The notes: generated from the letters alone by a model not told the origin. DNA of 64,000 nt from Neisseria subflava (GCF_005221305.1 NZ_CP039887.1:1922001-1986000); one strand, 5' to 3'. Counted from the stretch's first letter, positions 1 through 10,130 are shown. A program made the numbers and translations.

Positions 1-1839
1 TTTTTGATAGTTGAGCGCGATAAACTGCTTCTCGGCATCCAATTCAGTGATTTTGAACAATGCCTGCGATTTAGGCAGCGCGTCAAACGGAATACCGGTC
101 GCGCGCGTTACCAGCGGCAGGCCTTCAATGCGGACGAGGTCTTCTTTGAGGATGGTGGCCGTCAGCTCGCTCGTGCCTTGCTGTTGCAGATAGACGAGGC
201 TCCAGTAGGCTTCCATTTGGCGTTGGAAGTCGGCGTAGGCTGTATAGGCGGCATCAAAGTCGCGCAGCGCGGCGAAAAGCTCGGCATCGCTGTTTTGATA
301 CAGCGGCTCGGCAGTATCATCTATCAGGCTGATCAGCTGTTTTTGGTTGATGTAGTCGGCGGCGCGGCGCAGCGGCGAGGTAAACCAGCCATAATGCTGC
401 ACACCCATGCCGATGTGTGGCTCGGATTTGGTGCTCATGCGCACTTTGCCTGCCGGTTGGACGCGGAAAAGGCCGGGCAGCTCGTTTTCGTCCAGCATTT
501 GCGCCCAAGTGCTGTTGGCAAGAATCATCATTTCGCTGACCAGCGTATCGATGGGCGAACCGCGTTCGCGGCGGACGACGGATACGTTGCCTTCCTCATC
601 CAATTCGATGCTGTAATCGTATTGCGGCGCACGGTCGGGTTCGTATTTGCCGCGTGCTTTTTGCAGGGCGATGGCAAATTGATAGAACCAAATCAGGTCT
701 TGATGGTGGGCGAACATCATTTCGCCCGCTTCGTCCAAGCCGGTTTCGGCGTTGAAATGCGGCTCGATGGTTTGAATGCGCAGGTTTTCAGCGATGTTGA
801 CCGCTTCGATTTTGCAGGTTGGCGCGCCGACGTTGAACTCGCTGTCCACATCGAAATAAATGCTGATGGAAGGGCGGTATGCACCCGCATCAAGGCTGAA
901 CGCGGCAATCCAGTTTTCAGGCAGCATGGTGATTTTGCCGCCGGGAAAATAGACCGTACTCAAGCGTTCCATGATGTTTTTTTCCATTTTGTCGCCTGGT
1001 TTAATGGCAAGCGACGGCGCGGCGATGTGGATGCCGACGCGCTTCTTGCCGTTGCCCAAGTCGGTCAGGCTCAAGGCATCGTCCACTTCGGTGGTCGATT
1101 CGTCGTCAATGGAAAAGGCGGTAACGTCAGCCTTGGGCAAGTCGGGCATTTCAGGAAGCGGAAGGTCGGGGAAGCCTGTTCCTTTGGGGAAGTATTTGAT
1201 TTCAAACCCGTCTTGTAGGTATTGGGGAATGGACGTAATGCCGCCCGTTTTTTTCGCCAGTTCGTAGGCGGAGATTTTCAGCTCGTCGGCGGCTTTGGTA
1301 AAGGCTTTGTAAGTCAGTGACTGCTTGTCGGGCGCGTGTAAGATGGTTTTCAAATCCGCCGCGATTTCAGACGGCATCTCGCCGTGTTTCAAGGCTTCCG
1401 CCCAAGCGTCGATTTGCGCGTCTTGCTGTTTTTTGCGTTTGATGGCGGCAAGCGCCTGTTTCAAAGTTTCTTCGGGCGCGGCTTTGAACACGCCTTTGGC
1501 TTTTTTGTAGAAATACATCGGCGCGGCGTAAAGCGCAATTAAAGTTGCCGCCAGCTCGGTTTTGGTCGGCGCATGGCCGTAATATTCTTCGGCGATGGCT
1601 TCGGCGGTAAATTCTTCTTCGCCGCATACTTCCCACAATAAATCGGTGTCGATGTCCGCCGCCTGTGCTTGCGCGTTCTCCAAAAATGCCGCCATATCGC
1701 CGTCAAACTCGGCAAAGACATTGTTTGCCTTCACTTTGGTGCGCTTGCCGTGTTGGGTATCGACTTGGTAGGTAGCGTCGTTTTTTTGGACGATGGAGGC
1801 AACTTTGAATTGGCCGGACTCTTCGTAAAAGATATTCAT
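1..1839 (-). CDS. RNase II-family 3'-5' exoribonuclease, 3' end cut off
   Basis: Reading right to left from ATG at 1837-1839, 613 codons run open to the window edge, so the C-terminus is missing. RNase II-type enzymes degrade single-stranded RNA from the 3' end in the cytoplasm. The RNB catalytic signature lies at about residues 244-256 (SIDDESTTEVDDA), with the acidic metal-binding residues; SPLRRAADYIN at about 485-495 is the second conserved RNB block. The roughly 200-residue N-terminal part precedes the catalytic core. A DUS hairpin lies just upstream at 1898-1930. Family assignment is firm; the choice between RNase II and RNase R/VacB is not, because the C-terminal S1 region is out of view. 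Confidence 0.9.
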   Translation of the reverse strand, partial: MNIFYEESGQFKVASIVQKNDATYQVDTQHGKRTKVKANNVFAEFDGDMAAFLENAQAQAADIDTDLLWEVCGEEEFTAEAIAEEYYGHAPTKTELAATLIALYAAPMYFYKKAKGVFKAAPEETLKQALAAIKRKKQQDAQIDAWAEALKHGEMPSEIAADLKTILHAPDKQSLTYKAFTKAADELKISAYELAKKTGGITSIPQYLQDGFEIKYFPKGTGFPDLPLPEMPDLPKADVTAFSIDDESTTEVDDALSLTDLGNGKKRVGIHIAAPSLAIKPGDKMEKNIMERLSTVYFPGGKITMLPENWIAAFSLDAGAYRPSISIYFDVDSEFNVGAPTCKIEAVNIAENLRIQTIEPHFNAETGLDEAGEMMFAHHQDLIWFYQFAIALQKARGKYEPDRAPQYDYSIELDEEGNVSVVRRERGSPIDTLVSEMMILANSTWAQMLDENELPGLFRVQPAGKVRMSTKSEPHIGMGVQHYGWFTSPLRRAADYINQKQLISLIDDTAEPLYQNSDAELFAALRDFDAAYTAYADFQRQMEAYWSLVYLQQQGTSELTATILKEDLVRIEGLPLVTRATGIPFDALPKSQALFKITELDAEKQFIALNYQK

Positions 1840-1897
1840 TTTTTTAGGATTTTATGATTTGTAGGAAACGCGTGATTTTAGCAGATTTGCACAAGAA

Positions 1898-1930
1898 AGG
1901 CCGTCTGAAAAACATACTTTCAGACGGCCT
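1898..1930. terminator. DUS inverted-repeat hairpin
   Basis: AGGCCGTCTGAAA pairs with TTTCAGACGGCCT across a 7-base loop. It lies between two minus-strand genes, just after the stop of the patatin-like gene, so it probably ends that transcript and also serves as a pair of uptake sequences. Confidence 0.75.
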
Positions 1931-1947
1931 GTTCAAACGGCGGATGA

Positions 1948-2868
1948 TTAATACTGGTATGCCGCCAGTTTGCGTTTGATTTCAGGCAGGGCGGCGCGTG
2001 CGGCCTGTTCACCCAGTTGGATGGCGCGTTGTTTTTGGTCGAAACCGCCAACCGAACCCAGCTCCAAAACCTGCGGTTTGATGACCACATTGGCTTGTCC
2101 CAATTCTTGGCGCAACGCAGTTTGACTCATTACGTTGAAGGTTTGGTCAAGATAGGAGAACATGCCTTGGCTGACATTTTTGGCCGGACGGGCGGAAATA
2201 TCGACGGCAATGATGAAGTTTGCGCCCATTTTTTTCGCCGCGCTGACCGGTACGGGCTGCGACAGGCCGCCGTCTACATATTTGCGGTTGCCGATAACGA
2301 CAGGCTGGAACACGTTCGGAATCGACGCAGAAGCGCGGACGGCCTGTCCGGCATTGCCAACGTTGAACACCACCGGTTTGCCGCTTTCAAAATTGGTCGC
2401 AACGGCGGCAAATTTGATGGGGAACTGCTGCATCGGGCGGTTGCCGACTTTGCGGTTGATGTAGTTTTGCAGTTTTTCGCCTTTGATGAAGCCGCTGGTG
2501 GACAAGGTCAAATCCACCAAATCGGTTTTACCCAAAATTTCCGCTTCCAATTCGAGGCGGTCGGGCGACATTCCCGAAGCGTACATACTGCCGACAATCG
2601 AGCCGGCGGATGTACCGGTAACGATTTTGACCGGAATATTGTTTTCTTTCAAAACCTTAATAATACCGATATGGGCAAAGCCTTTGGACGCACCGCCGCC
2701 CAAAGCCAGCGCAACCGTGGCTTTCGGTTTGGGTGCAGTATGTGAAACCGTATTTTGACCCTGCGTAGAAGGTTTGGATTGCGGCGCGTTGCCGCTTGGA
2801 CAGGCAGCCAATACCAAGACGGACGAAGCGGCTAAAAACGTTTTGAATGTGGAAAAAAGTTTATTCAT
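1948..2868 (-). CDS. Patatin-like phospholipase, probable lipoprotein
   Basis: 306 aa. The N-terminus is a lipoprotein signal with lipobox LAAC and Cys23 as the predicted lipidation site, so the protein should be membrane-anchored in the envelope. The patatin/RssA hydrolase fold is marked by the glycine-rich oxyanion loop GGGASKG (57-63), the nucleophile elbow GTSAGS (Ser87) and the DGG motif with catalytic Asp199. Such proteins cleave acyl esters of phospholipids; the natural substrate is unknown. It stands alone between DUS hairpins at 1898 and 2923. Start ATG at 2866-2868 is supported by the signal peptide. Confidence 0.9.
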   Translation of the reverse strand: MNKLFSTFKTFLAASSVLVLAACPSGNAPQSKPSTQGQNTVSHTAPKPKATVALALGGGASKGFAHIGIIKVLKENNIPVKIVTGTSAGSIVGSMYASGMSPDRLELEAEILGKTDLVDLTLSTSGFIKGEKLQNYINRKVGNRPMQQFPIKFAAVATNFESGKPVVFNVGNAGQAVRASASIPNVFQPVVIGNRKYVDGGLSQPVPVSAAKKMGANFIIAVDISARPAKNVSQGMFSYLDQTFNVMSQTALRQELGQANVVIKPQVLELGSVGGFDQKQRAIQLGEQAARAALPEIKRKLAAYQY

Positions 2869-2922
2869 GTTCAGACAGCCTTTAATATGTCGAAAGGGTT
2901 ATTCTACTCTTAAATTAAGTCG

Positions 2923-2958
2923 AAAGGCCGTCTGAAATCAGATTTCAGACGGCCTTTT
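2923..2958. terminator. DUS hairpin after the TerB-like gene
   Basis: A long perfect stem of AAAGGCCGTCTGAAATC and its complement, ending in TTT on either strand. It sits directly after the stop of the minus-strand gene at 2968-3585. Confidence 0.75.
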
Positions 2959-2967
2959 AAATCAAGC

Positions 2968-3585
2968 TTAAGCCAATTCGAGCTGTTTTTCCAAGCTTTC
3001 GACTAGCTGGTCGTCCAAATTCAAAGCTTGGGACAAACGGCTCAGGAATACGATTTCCTTGCGCGACAAGTCTGCGCAGACCAATCGGGCCGCCAGATAA
3101 GTTTCGGCTGCCAAAGCCTCGTCGCTGCCGACTGAAGCGGCAATTTGCTCGATGGAGGCCGGTTGCGCATATTCAGCCTGCAGCCATGCCGCCATTTCCG
3201 CATCGTTGCCGCTTTCACGCTCAATGGCCGCGCGTTCCGCATCGTCAATCAGGCCGTCTGAAGCCGCCGCCGCAATCATCGTTTGCAAAATCACACGGCT
3301 GTGGTTTTCACCAATCAGACCGGCAGGTTGGAACGCACTTTGCGGCAATTCTTCCTGCTGGCGGTTTTGTTTCCAGTTTTGATAGCCTTTATAAGCCAGA
3401 AAACCCAAAGCAGCGACCGAGCCGGCCTTGACCAGCTTCTTCGTGTTTTTCTTTTTCAACAGCATCGATGCCAAAGCACCCGTCAGCGCGCCGCCGCCGA
3501 AAGAATTGAGCGGACTGTCCGCCACCGCTTTGCTACCTTTTTGAGCCGCACCCAAAACCTGATTGAGCAACTGACTGAAATCCAT
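2968..3585 (-). CDS. DUF533/TerB-like protein with an N-terminal hydrophobic segment
   Basis: 205 aa from ATG at 3583-3585, chosen over longer upstream readings because TCTCCT (AGGAGA on the coding strand) lies 8 bases before it. The N-terminal third is Gly/Ala-rich with a basic KKKNTKK patch, then a hydrophobic segment (about 55-70) that may be membrane-associated. The C-terminal half (about 95-205) is an acidic helical region with an AASDGLIDDAER motif, typical of the TerB/DUF533 (YebE-like) fold. The role of this family is not established. It stands alone, divergent from rsgA across about 150 bp. Confidence 0.8.
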   Translation of the reverse strand: MDFSQLLNQVLGAAQKGSKAVADSPLNSFGGGALTGALASMLLKKKNTKKLVKAGSVAALGFLAYKGYQNWKQNRQQEELPQSAFQPAGLIGENHSRVILQTMIAAAASDGLIDDAERAAIERESGNDAEMAAWLQAEYAQPASIEQIAASVGSDEALAAETYLAARLVCADLSRKEIVFLSRLSQALNLDDQLVESLEKQLELA

Positions 3586-3736
3586 AAAAAAATCTCCTGA
3601 AAACAAATACATTGCAAATATAGGGCAGAAACACCAAAAAACCAAGCCAAAGAAAGTTAAAAGGTGCAAACAAGTTTTCAGACGGCCATAGCCGACTTTC
3701 GGTACAATCACACCATTCCAAACAATAAACCCCATC

Positions 3737-4603
3737 ATGACCGATACCGCCCAAATCATTACCAGCTATGGCCGCCGTTATATCGTCCGCACCCCCGACG
3801 GCCAAACATATGACGCCACCACCCGCAAAAAACGCGTCGATTTCGCCTGCGGCGACCAAGTCCGCATCAGCCCCATCAACGGCGAACAAGTCGTGATTGA
3901 AGACTACCTTCCGCGTGAAAGCCTGCTCTACCGCCAAGACGCGTGGAAAACCAAACTGATTGCCGCCAACGTTACCCAACTGCTCATCGTAACCGCCGCC
4001 AGCCCCTCACCCAGCGAAGCCCTGTTGCAACGCGCCCTCCTCGCGGCAGAAGCGGCCGGCATCGACGCCGTCATTGTCCTCAACAAAGCCGACCTCCCCG
4101 AAACCGCCCAATGGCGCGAGAAACTCAAATTCTACGAAACACTCGGCTATTTAGTGGTCGAAACCAACGCATTGGAAAACGCCGACATCCTGCGTCCCAT
4201 TTTAGAAGGGCAAACCAACATCCTGCTCGGACAAAGCGGCATGGGCAAGTCCACCCTGACCAACGCCCTACTCGGCAACCAAGCCGCCCGAACCGGCGAC
4301 ATTTCCACCGCGCTCGATTCCGGCAAACACACCACCACCCACGCCCAACTATACGATTTAAACGCAGAAACCCGACTCATCGACTCCCCCGGCCTGCAAG
4401 AATTCGGCCTGCATCATCTCCAAGCCGCCGATTTACTGCAATATTTCCCCGACCTGCGCCACCTTATCGGCCAGTGCCGTTTCCACAACTGCACCCACCG
4501 CGCCGAACCCGGCTGCGCCGTCAAAGCCGCTGCCGAATCAGGCGAAGCCAAACCCGAGCGTATCGAGTTTCTGCAACGCGTTACCGATGAATTGTTAAGA
4601 TAA
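3737..4603 (+). CDS. rsgA: Ribosome small-subunit biogenesis GTPase RsgA
   Basis: 288 aa, the usual length. RsgA (YjeQ) is a circularly permuted GTPase that checks maturation of the 30S decoding centre. The permuted motif order is visible: OB-fold N-terminus, then G4 NKAD (116-119), G1 GQSGMGKST (165-173) and G3 DSPG (216-219). A zinc site follows with Cys247, Cys252, His254 and Cys260. Single-gene unit, divergent from the TerB-like gene, closed by a DUS hairpin at 4636. Confidence 0.95.
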   Translation: MTDTAQIITSYGRRYIVRTPDGQTYDATTRKKRVDFACGDQVRISPINGEQVVIEDYLPRESLLYRQDAWKTKLIAANVTQLLIVTAASPSPSEALLQRALLAAEAAGIDAVIVLNKADLPETAQWREKLKFYETLGYLVVETNALENADILRPILEGQTNILLGQSGMGKSTLTNALLGNQAARTGDISTALDSGKHTTTHAQLYDLNAETRLIDSPGLQEFGLHHLQAADLLQYFPDLRHLIGQCRFHNCTHRAEPGCAVKAAAESGEAKPERIEFLQRVTDELLR

Positions 4604-4635
4604 AGATTGAACGGAAACTAAGCGTTTGGATAAAT

Positions 4636-4670
4636 AAAAAGGCCGTCTGAAACTTTCAGACGGCCTTTTG
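4636..4670. terminator. DUS hairpin after rsgA
   Basis: AAAAGGCCGTCTGAAA and its exact complement flank a single C, followed by TTTT. It can serve rsgA (plus) and the small minus-strand gene at 4713. Confidence 0.8.
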
Positions 4671-4712
4671 TTGAAGCATAACCAAATTTACCTTTCAACC
4701 AGCACTGCTACC

Positions 4713-4907
4713 TTAGCGGGAAAGAGAAGGTGCTTTTCGCGGCGGATTGATCATGAGAAGAACGGCTTCTTCAATTTTCTTGTCCTCCCGATCATGGAGC
4801 TCTACCGGAAACTTCAGACGCAACACTGCAACAATAGCGCCAACTGATAAGCCTGCATCATGAAGCAACTCAATTTCTTTAAGTACCGGTGCGGAAAGGT
4901 TTAACAT
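4713..4907 (-). CDS. Unrecognised 64-aa protein
   Basis: 64 aa, translated from ATG at 4905-4907 preceded by a good ribosome-binding site (AAGGAGAAACC on the coding strand). It is predicted to be mostly helical, with an amphipathic central stretch (LSVGAIVAVLRLKFPVEL), a charged segment and a basic Pro-containing tail. There is no signal peptide and no motif I can name. It lies between the rsgA terminator and the metG stop, 23 bp downstream of metG on the same strand, so it may be co-transcribed with metG. The ribosome-binding site is the main reason to call it real. Confidence 0.6.
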   Translation of the reverse strand: MLNLSAPVLKEIELLHDAGLSVGAIVAVLRLKFPVELHDREDKKIEEAVLLMINPPRKAPSLSR

Positions 4908-4930
4908 GGTTTCTCCTTAAGATTTGATAC

Positions 4931-6988
4931 TTAGCCCACTTTATCCCCAGGCTGTGTGCCTGCGTCGACATCGAGGAGCCTCAGTTTGCCCTCGGCGGTG
5001 GCGGCGGAGAGGATCATGCCTTCGGATACGCCGAATTTTGCCATTTTGCGCGGGGCGAAGTTGGCGACGGCGATGACCATGCGGCCGTTCAATTCGACGG
5101 GGTTGGGATAAGACGCGGCGATGCCGGAGAAGATGATGCGTTTTTCAAAACCGAAATCGAGGTCGAATTTCAGAAGTTTGGTGCTGCCTTCGACGGCTTC
5201 GCAGTTCAATACTTTGGCGACGCGCATGTCGATTTTCATGAAGTCGTCGAAGCTCGCTTGTTCGGCGACTTTTTCGTATTTGCTCTCTTCAGCGGCAGGC
5301 GCGGCTGCGGCGGCAATGCTTTGTTTGTTGGCTTCGATTAAATCGTCCACTTGTTTTTGCTCCACTCGTTGCATTAAATGTTCGTATTTGTTGATGGCGT
5401 GTTCGCCTAGGGTTTCGCGCGTGTTCGCCCAGGTAATCGCGTCCAGATTGAGGAAGCGCGCGGCGTTGGCGGCGGTTTGCGGCAATACGGGGGCGAGGTA
5501 GGCGGTCAGCATGGTGAAGGCGTTGATGAGTTCGCTGCATACTTCGTGCAGGTGTTCGTCTTGACCTTCCTGTTTGGCGAGTTCCCAAGGTTTGTTGGCA
5601 TCGACGTATTCGTTGACAATGTCCGCCAAGGCCATGATGTCGCGCAGGGCGCGTGCGTATTCGCGGTTCTCGTATTGCTCGGCGATGGTGTCGCTTTCGG
5701 CGGCGAGTTTTGCCAGCAATGCGCTGCCTGAAACGTCTTTCAGACGACCTTCAAAGCGTTTGGCGATGAAACCTGACGCGCGGGCGGCGATGTTGACGTA
5801 TTTGCCGACGAGGTCGCTGTTTACGCGGCTGATAAAGTCTTGCAGGTTCAAATCGATGTCTTCGATTTTGCTGTTGAGTTTGGCGGCGATGTAGTAGCGC
5901 ATCCACTCGGGGTTCAGGCCTTGTTCCAGATAGGATTTGGCGGTGATGAATGTGCCGCGCGATTTGGACATTTTTTGTCCGTCCACGGTCAAAAAGCCGT
6001 GTGCGTACACGCCGGTCGGGGCGCGGTGGCCGGAGAAATGCAGCATGGCGGGCCAGAACAGGGCGTGGAAATAGAGGATATCTTTGCCGATGAAGTGGTA
6101 CATCTCGGTTTGGCTGTCGGCTTTGAAGTATTCGTCGAAATCGATGCCGATGCGGTCGCACAGGTTTTTAAACGACGCCATGTAGCCGACGGGCGCGTCC
6201 AGCCAGACGTAGAAGTATTTGCCCGGCGCGTCGGGGATTTCGAAACCGAAATACGGCGCGTCGCGGGAGATGTCCCAGTCGGACAGGGTGGTTTCTTCGC
6301 CTTCGCCCAGCCATTCTTTCATTTTGTTGAGGGCTTCGGGTTGAAGATGGGGCTTGCCGTCGTGCGGGTTGTTGCCGGAAGTCCATGATTTCAGGAAGTC
6401 GGCACATTCACCCAGTTTGAAGAAGAAGTGTTCGGATTCGCGCAATTCGGGTTTGGCACCGGAAACGGCGGAATACGGGTTAATCAGTTCGGTTGGGGAA
6501 TAGGTCGTGCCGCAGACTTCGCAGTTGTCGCCGTATTGGTCTTGGGCGTGGCATTTGGGGCATTCGCCTTTAACGAAGCGGTCGGGCAGGAACATTTGTT
6601 TTTCGGGGTCGAAAAGCTGCTCGATGACGCGGCTCTCAATCTTGCCGTTGGCTTTCAGCGCGCGGTAAATGTCTTGGGAAAACTGTTTGTTTTCAGGGGA
6701 ATGGGTGCTGTAATAATTGTCGTAGCCGATGAAAAAGCCGGTGAAGTCGGCGAGGTGCTCTTCGCGCACTTTGGCAATCATGTCTTCGGGCGCGATGCCT
6801 TGTTTTTGCGCGGCCAGCATCACGGGCGTGCCGTGGGTGTCGTCGGCGCAGCAGTAGTGGCACTCGTGGCCGCGCAGTTTTTGAAAGCGCACCCAAACGT
6901 CGGTTTGGATGTGTTCGACCATGTGGCCGAGGTGGATGCTGCCGTTGGCATACGGCAGTGCGGAAGTGACAAGGATTTTGCGTGTCAT
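4931..6988 (-). CDS. metG: Methionyl-tRNA synthetase
   Basis: 685 aa from ATG at 6986-6988 (protein starts [20 protein letters not shown]); a longer reading upstream has no family support. It charges tRNA-Met with methionine in the cytoplasm. The class I HIGH-type signature is HLGH near residue 20. Zinc-knuckle cysteines lie in [17 protein letters not shown] (about 142-158), the KMSKS loop near residue 335, and a C-terminal EMAP/Trbp111-like tRNA-binding domain spans about 585-685, as in dimeric MetG. Promoter and a DUS hairpin (7050-7093) lie upstream. Confidence 0.97.
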   Translation of the reverse strand: MTRKILVTSALPYANGSIHLGHMVEHIQTDVWVRFQKLRGHECHYCCADDTHGTPVMLAAQKQGIAPEDMIAKVREEHLADFTGFFIGYDNYYSTHSPENKQFSQDIYRALKANGKIESRVIEQLFDPEKQMFLPDRFVKGECPKCHAQDQYGDNCEVCGTTYSPTELINPYSAVSGAKPELRESEHFFFKLGECADFLKSWTSGNNPHDGKPHLQPEALNKMKEWLGEGEETTLSDWDISRDAPYFGFEIPDAPGKYFYVWLDAPVGYMASFKNLCDRIGIDFDEYFKADSQTEMYHFIGKDILYFHALFWPAMLHFSGHRAPTGVYAHGFLTVDGQKMSKSRGTFITAKSYLEQGLNPEWMRYYIAAKLNSKIEDIDLNLQDFISRVNSDLVGKYVNIAARASGFIAKRFEGRLKDVSGSALLAKLAAESDTIAEQYENREYARALRDIMALADIVNEYVDANKPWELAKQEGQDEHLHEVCSELINAFTMLTAYLAPVLPQTAANAARFLNLDAITWANTRETLGEHAINKYEHLMQRVEQKQVDDLIEANKQSIAAAAAPAAEESKYEKVAEQASFDDFMKIDMRVAKVLNCEAVEGSTKLLKFDLDFGFEKRIIFSGIAASYPNPVELNGRMVIAVANFAPRKMAKFGVSEGMILSAATAEGKLRLLDVDAGTQPGDKVG

Positions 6989-7049
6989 GGTTTGTGCTTT
7001 TAAAAACAATGGATAAAGATGTCGGGAATTATACCGCAAAACAATACGC

Positions 7050-7093
7050 AAAGGCCGTCTGAAACCCGATTGCCGGTGTTTCAGACGGCCTTT
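7050..7093. terminator. DUS hairpin between murA and metG
   Basis: AAAGGCCGTCTGAAAC pairs with GTTTCAGACGGCCTTT around a 12-base loop. It follows the murA stop on the minus strand and precedes metG. Confidence 0.75.
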
Positions 7094-7115
7094 TATTTAT
7101 CGGCTGCGTATGGAA

Positions 7116-8369
7116 TCAACCGCGTACGCGTTCGATTTTTGCGCCTACGCCGCCGAGTTTTTTCTCGATGTATTCATAGCCGCGGTCGAGGTGGTAGATG
7201 CGTTCGACGATGGTTTCGCCATCTGCGACCAAGCCTGCCATAACGAGGCTGGCGGAGGCACGCAGGTCGGTTGCCATCACGACGGCGCCGGAGAGTTTTT
7301 CCACGCCTTTGATGTAGGCGGTGTTGCCTTCGGTGGTGATGTCTGCGCCCATGCGGTTGAGTTCGGGAACGTGCATGAAGCGGTTTTCAAAAATGGTTTC
7401 CACCACGCGGCTGCTGCCTTCGGCAATGGCGTTCATGGCCATAAACTGCGCCTGCATGTCGGTTGGGAAGCCCGGGTGGACGACGGTGCGGATGTCCACG
7501 GCTTTGGGGCGTTGTTGCATGTCGATGGAAATCCAGTTGTCGCCTGCTTCGATGATGGCGCCGGCTTCGGTCAGTTTGTCCAATACGACTTCCATGGTTT
7601 TTGGGGCGGCATTGCGCAGGACGACTTTGCCGCCGGTCATGGCGACGGCGCAGAGGAAGGTACCGGCTTCGATACGGTCGGGAACGACGCTGTGTTCGCA
7701 GCCGTGAAGCTCTTTTACGCCTTCGATGGTCATGGTTGCTGTACCGATGCCGCTGATTTTTGCGCCCATTTTGACGAGGCATTCGGCCAAATCGACGACT
7801 TCGGGTTCGATGGCGCAGTTTTCGAGGATGGTGGTGCCTTCTGCAAGCGTGGCCGCCATCAGCAGGTTTTCGGTACCGCCTACGGTTACGACATCCATGG
7901 TAACGCGCGTGCCTTTCAGACGGCCTTTGGCTTTGACGTAACCGTGTTCGATGGTGATTTCCGCACCCATGGTTTCGAGGCCTTTGAGGTGTTGGTCAAC
8001 CGGGCGTGAGCCGATGGCGCAGCCGCCGGGCAGGCTGACTTGGGCTTCGCCGAAGCGGGCGAGGGTCGGGCCCAAAACCAAGATGGATGCGCGCATGGTT
8101 TTTACCAGCTCGTAAGGTGCGCAGGTGTTGTTGACGGTGCCGCCGTTGATTTCAAATTCGGAGATATTGTCGGTCAAAACGCGTGCGCCCATGCCTTGCA
8201 GCAGTTTTTGGGTGGTTTTGACGTCGGCGAGCATGGGTACGTTTTTCAAGCGTAAAGTGCCGGAAGTCAGCAGACCGGCACACATCAGCGGCAGGGCGGC
8301 ATTTTTTGCGCCGGATACGATGATTTCGCCGTTGAGGGGGCCGTTGGCAGAGATTTTGAGTTTGTCCAC
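7116..8369 (-). CDS. murA: UDP-N-acetylglucosamine 1-carboxyvinyltransferase
   Basis: 417 aa from a GTG at 8367-8369 (protein begins [12 protein letters not shown], read as Met). Another GTG nine codons upstream (8396) would add a non-conserved MQTNNERHP. MurA transfers enolpyruvate from PEP to UDP-GlcNAc, the first committed step of peptidoglycan synthesis in the cytoplasm, and is the fosfomycin target. The active-site loop with its reactive cysteine is seen in [11 protein letters not shown] (about 111-121), so fosfomycin sensitivity is not excluded by a Cys-to-Asp change. A DUS copy lies inside the gene near 7917, encoding GRLK. Confidence 0.96.
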   Translation of the reverse strand: MDKLKISANGPLNGEIIVSGAKNAALPLMCAGLLTSGTLRLKNVPMLADVKTTQKLLQGMGARVLTDNISEFEINGGTVNNTCAPYELVKTMRASILVLGPTLARFGEAQVSLPGGCAIGSRPVDQHLKGLETMGAEITIEHGYVKAKGRLKGTRVTMDVVTVGGTENLLMAATLAEGTTILENCAIEPEVVDLAECLVKMGAKISGIGTATMTIEGVKELHGCEHSVVPDRIEAGTFLCAVAMTGGKVVLRNAAPKTMEVVLDKLTEAGAIIEAGDNWISIDMQQRPKAVDIRTVVHPGFPTDMQAQFMAMNAIAEGSSRVVETIFENRFMHVPELNRMGADITTEGNTAYIKGVEKLSGAVVMATDLRASASLVMAGLVADGETIVERIYHLDRGYEYIEKKLGGVGAKIERVRG

Positions 8370-8525
8370 AGGATGTCTTTCGTTATTTGTCTGCACGGCT
8401 TATGCCGCACAAATGAAATGAGATGGATAATAAGCCATCAATTATAAGGGATTATGCCCTTGCTGTTAGATTTGGCAGTATTAAATTTTCACAAGGTTTG
8501 TTTAAGTTGCGAAAGGATAAGATTT

Positions 8526-8554
8526 CAGGCCGTCTGAATGGTTCAGACGGCCTG
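8526..8554. terminator. DUS hairpin after ftsX
   Basis: CAGGCCGTCTGAA and TTCAGACGGCCTG around a 3-base loop, between the ftsX stop and the murA start region. Confidence 0.75.
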
Positions 8555-8565
8555 TTTGCCAAGGC

Positions 8566-9483
8566 TTATTTTTTGGCTTTGAAGCCTAAGAGGTGTTGCG
8601 TGGTGGCCAGCCATGCGCCGAATACGCCCAGCGCGATGACGAAGCCGAATACCAGCGACACTTCGCTAAATGTGAAGAAACGCCAGCCGATGTTCAGACC
8701 GTAGGGTTTGAAAATCGCGTCCACCAGCGGCCGTACTTCGGCCAGCAGCCAAGCCGACAAACCCAAGCTGACGGCGGCGGAGAAAATACTCTGCCACATT
8801 GCCTGATAAAGGAAAGGACGGCGGATGAAGGAAGCGGGCGCACCCAACAGCTTGGTGATTTCCAACTCTTCCTTGCGGCTGAGGATTTGCAGGCGGATGG
8901 TGTTGTGTGCCACCAAGACAAAGGCCATGCCCAAAGTCAGTGAGAGGAACCACAAAATCTTGCGGATAAATTCGTTAATACGATAAAGGGTTTGTACCCA
9001 TTCCGTATCCATGGTTGCCGATTCGACGCGTGGGAGTTTGGTAATGTCTTTATAGATGGCCTGCATCTGATCCGGAGAAGTGGCAGGGTCGGGCGTAACG
9101 ATAAAGACATCGGGCAACGGATTGCCATCGAGCATGGAAACGAGGTTTTGGTCGAGATTGGTCTGCAATTCTTCCAAACCTTCCTGCTTGCTGATAAAGC
9201 GGACTTTATCGATACGGCTGTCGCGTTGGAGCAGATTTTTCACCGTGTCAGCATCAGAACCTGCTGCATCGGTGTCCATATAAACCGTAATTTGCGGCGA
9301 CTCGTTGAGTTTACCCAATACGCTTTGACCGCTTTGGATACCCAAATACATAAACAGCGGCAAGGTCATGGCAACGGCAAGCATGAGCAGGGTCAGCAGC
9401 GTGCCGATGGGTTGGCGCAGAAGCTCTTTGAGCGCGGCGCGCGCCGATTCGACGTGTAACGAGATGTAATGAATCATACTCAT
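8566..9483 (-). CDS. ftsX: Cell division ABC-like membrane protein FtsX
   Basis: 305 aa. FtsX is the membrane half of FtsEX, which couples ATP hydrolysis by FtsE at the divisome to activation of periplasmic murein hydrolysis. The sequence shows a cytoplasmic N-terminus, a first membrane segment near 25-50, a periplasmic domain to about 175, and three further membrane segments (about 175-200, 225-250, 270-295). Its ATG overlaps the ftsE stop by 4 bases (ATGA), the normal translational coupling of this pair. Confidence 0.95.
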   Translation of the reverse strand: MSMIHYISLHVESARAALKELLRQPIGTLLTLLMLAVAMTLPLFMYLGIQSGQSVLGKLNESPQITVYMDTDAAGSDADTVKNLLQRDSRIDKVRFISKQEGLEELQTNLDQNLVSMLDGNPLPDVFIVTPDPATSPDQMQAIYKDITKLPRVESATMDTEWVQTLYRINEFIRKILWFLSLTLGMAFVLVAHNTIRLQILSRKEELEITKLLGAPASFIRRPFLYQAMWQSIFSAAVSLGLSAWLLAEVRPLVDAIFKPYGLNIGWRFFTFSEVSLVFGFVIALGVFGAWLATTQHLLGFKAKK

Positions 9484-10130
9484 GCGAGACGTCCTTTCTG
9501 CAGGCGCAAGACGCGGTGGCCGTAATCCGCCATCAGCGTTTCATCATGCGCCGCAACAATCACAGTCGTGCCTGCTTCATGGAAGGTTTTGAACAATTCC
9601 ATAATATCCAGCGCATAGGCGCGGTCGAGGCTGGCGGACGGCTCGTCGGCGATCAGCAGGCTGGGTTGGTGAACCACTGCGCGCGCGATGCACAAACGTT
9701 GTTGTTCGCCGCCGGACAAAGTGATGGGCATATCGTTTTCGCGGCCTTTCAAGCCGACTTTCTCAATCGCAATACGCGCGCGCTCTTCAGCTTTGCGCGG
9801 CTGGTAGCCGCTGATCCGCAAAGGCAGGATAACGTTTTGCAAGACATTGCGGTCGTAGAGGATTTTGTGGTCTTGGAAGACAATGCCGATATGTTGGCGC
9901 ATAAAGCCGATCTGATTGTCGCTCAAGGTGCCGAGGTCTTGATTGTTGAACCAAACCTTGCCTTTGGTAGGCTTGGTAATGCCTGAAATCAGCTTCAAAA
10001 TGGTGGATTTGCCCGAACCCGAATGGCCGGCGATAAAAATCATCTCACCTTTGTTAATCTGGAAACTGACATTTTTCAGGGCTTCGAAACCGCCGGGATA
10101 GGTTTTGGAAACTTGTTCGAAACGGATCAT
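9480..10130 (-). CDS. ftsE: Cell division ATP-binding protein FtsE
   Basis: 216 aa ABC ATPase. Walker A is GHSGSGKST (35-43), the signature LSGGEQQR lies near 138-145, and the Walker B region reads LLIADEPSASLD. The family more often has TGNLD after ADEP, so SASLD is a minor variant that keeps the catalytic Glu. It works with FtsX encoded immediately downstream (4-base overlap). The upstream 248 bp hold a DUS hairpin and an isolated AT-type DUS at 10183-10194. Confidence 0.96.
   Translation of the reverse strand: MIRFEQVSKTYPGGFEALKNVSFQINKGEMIFIAGHSGSGKSTILKLISGITKPTKGKVWFNNQDLGTLSDNQIGFMRQHIGIVFQDHKILYDRNVLQNVILPLRISGYQPRKAEERARIAIEKVGLKGRENDMPITLSGGEQQRLCIARAVVHQPSLLIADEPSASLDRAYALDIMELFKTFHEAGTTVIVAAHDETLMADYGHRVLRLQKGRLA

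Noticed and set aside
4..1218. A 404-codon plus-strand open frame
   Set aside because: It is antisense to the RNase II-family gene, which has clear motifs; no ribosome site or family match on this strand.
7110..8009. A 299-codon plus-strand open frame
   Set aside because: Antisense to murA.
8423..8704. A 93-codon plus-strand frame starting between murA and ftsX
   Set aside because: Its second half is antisense to ftsX and it runs through a DUS hairpin; no family features.
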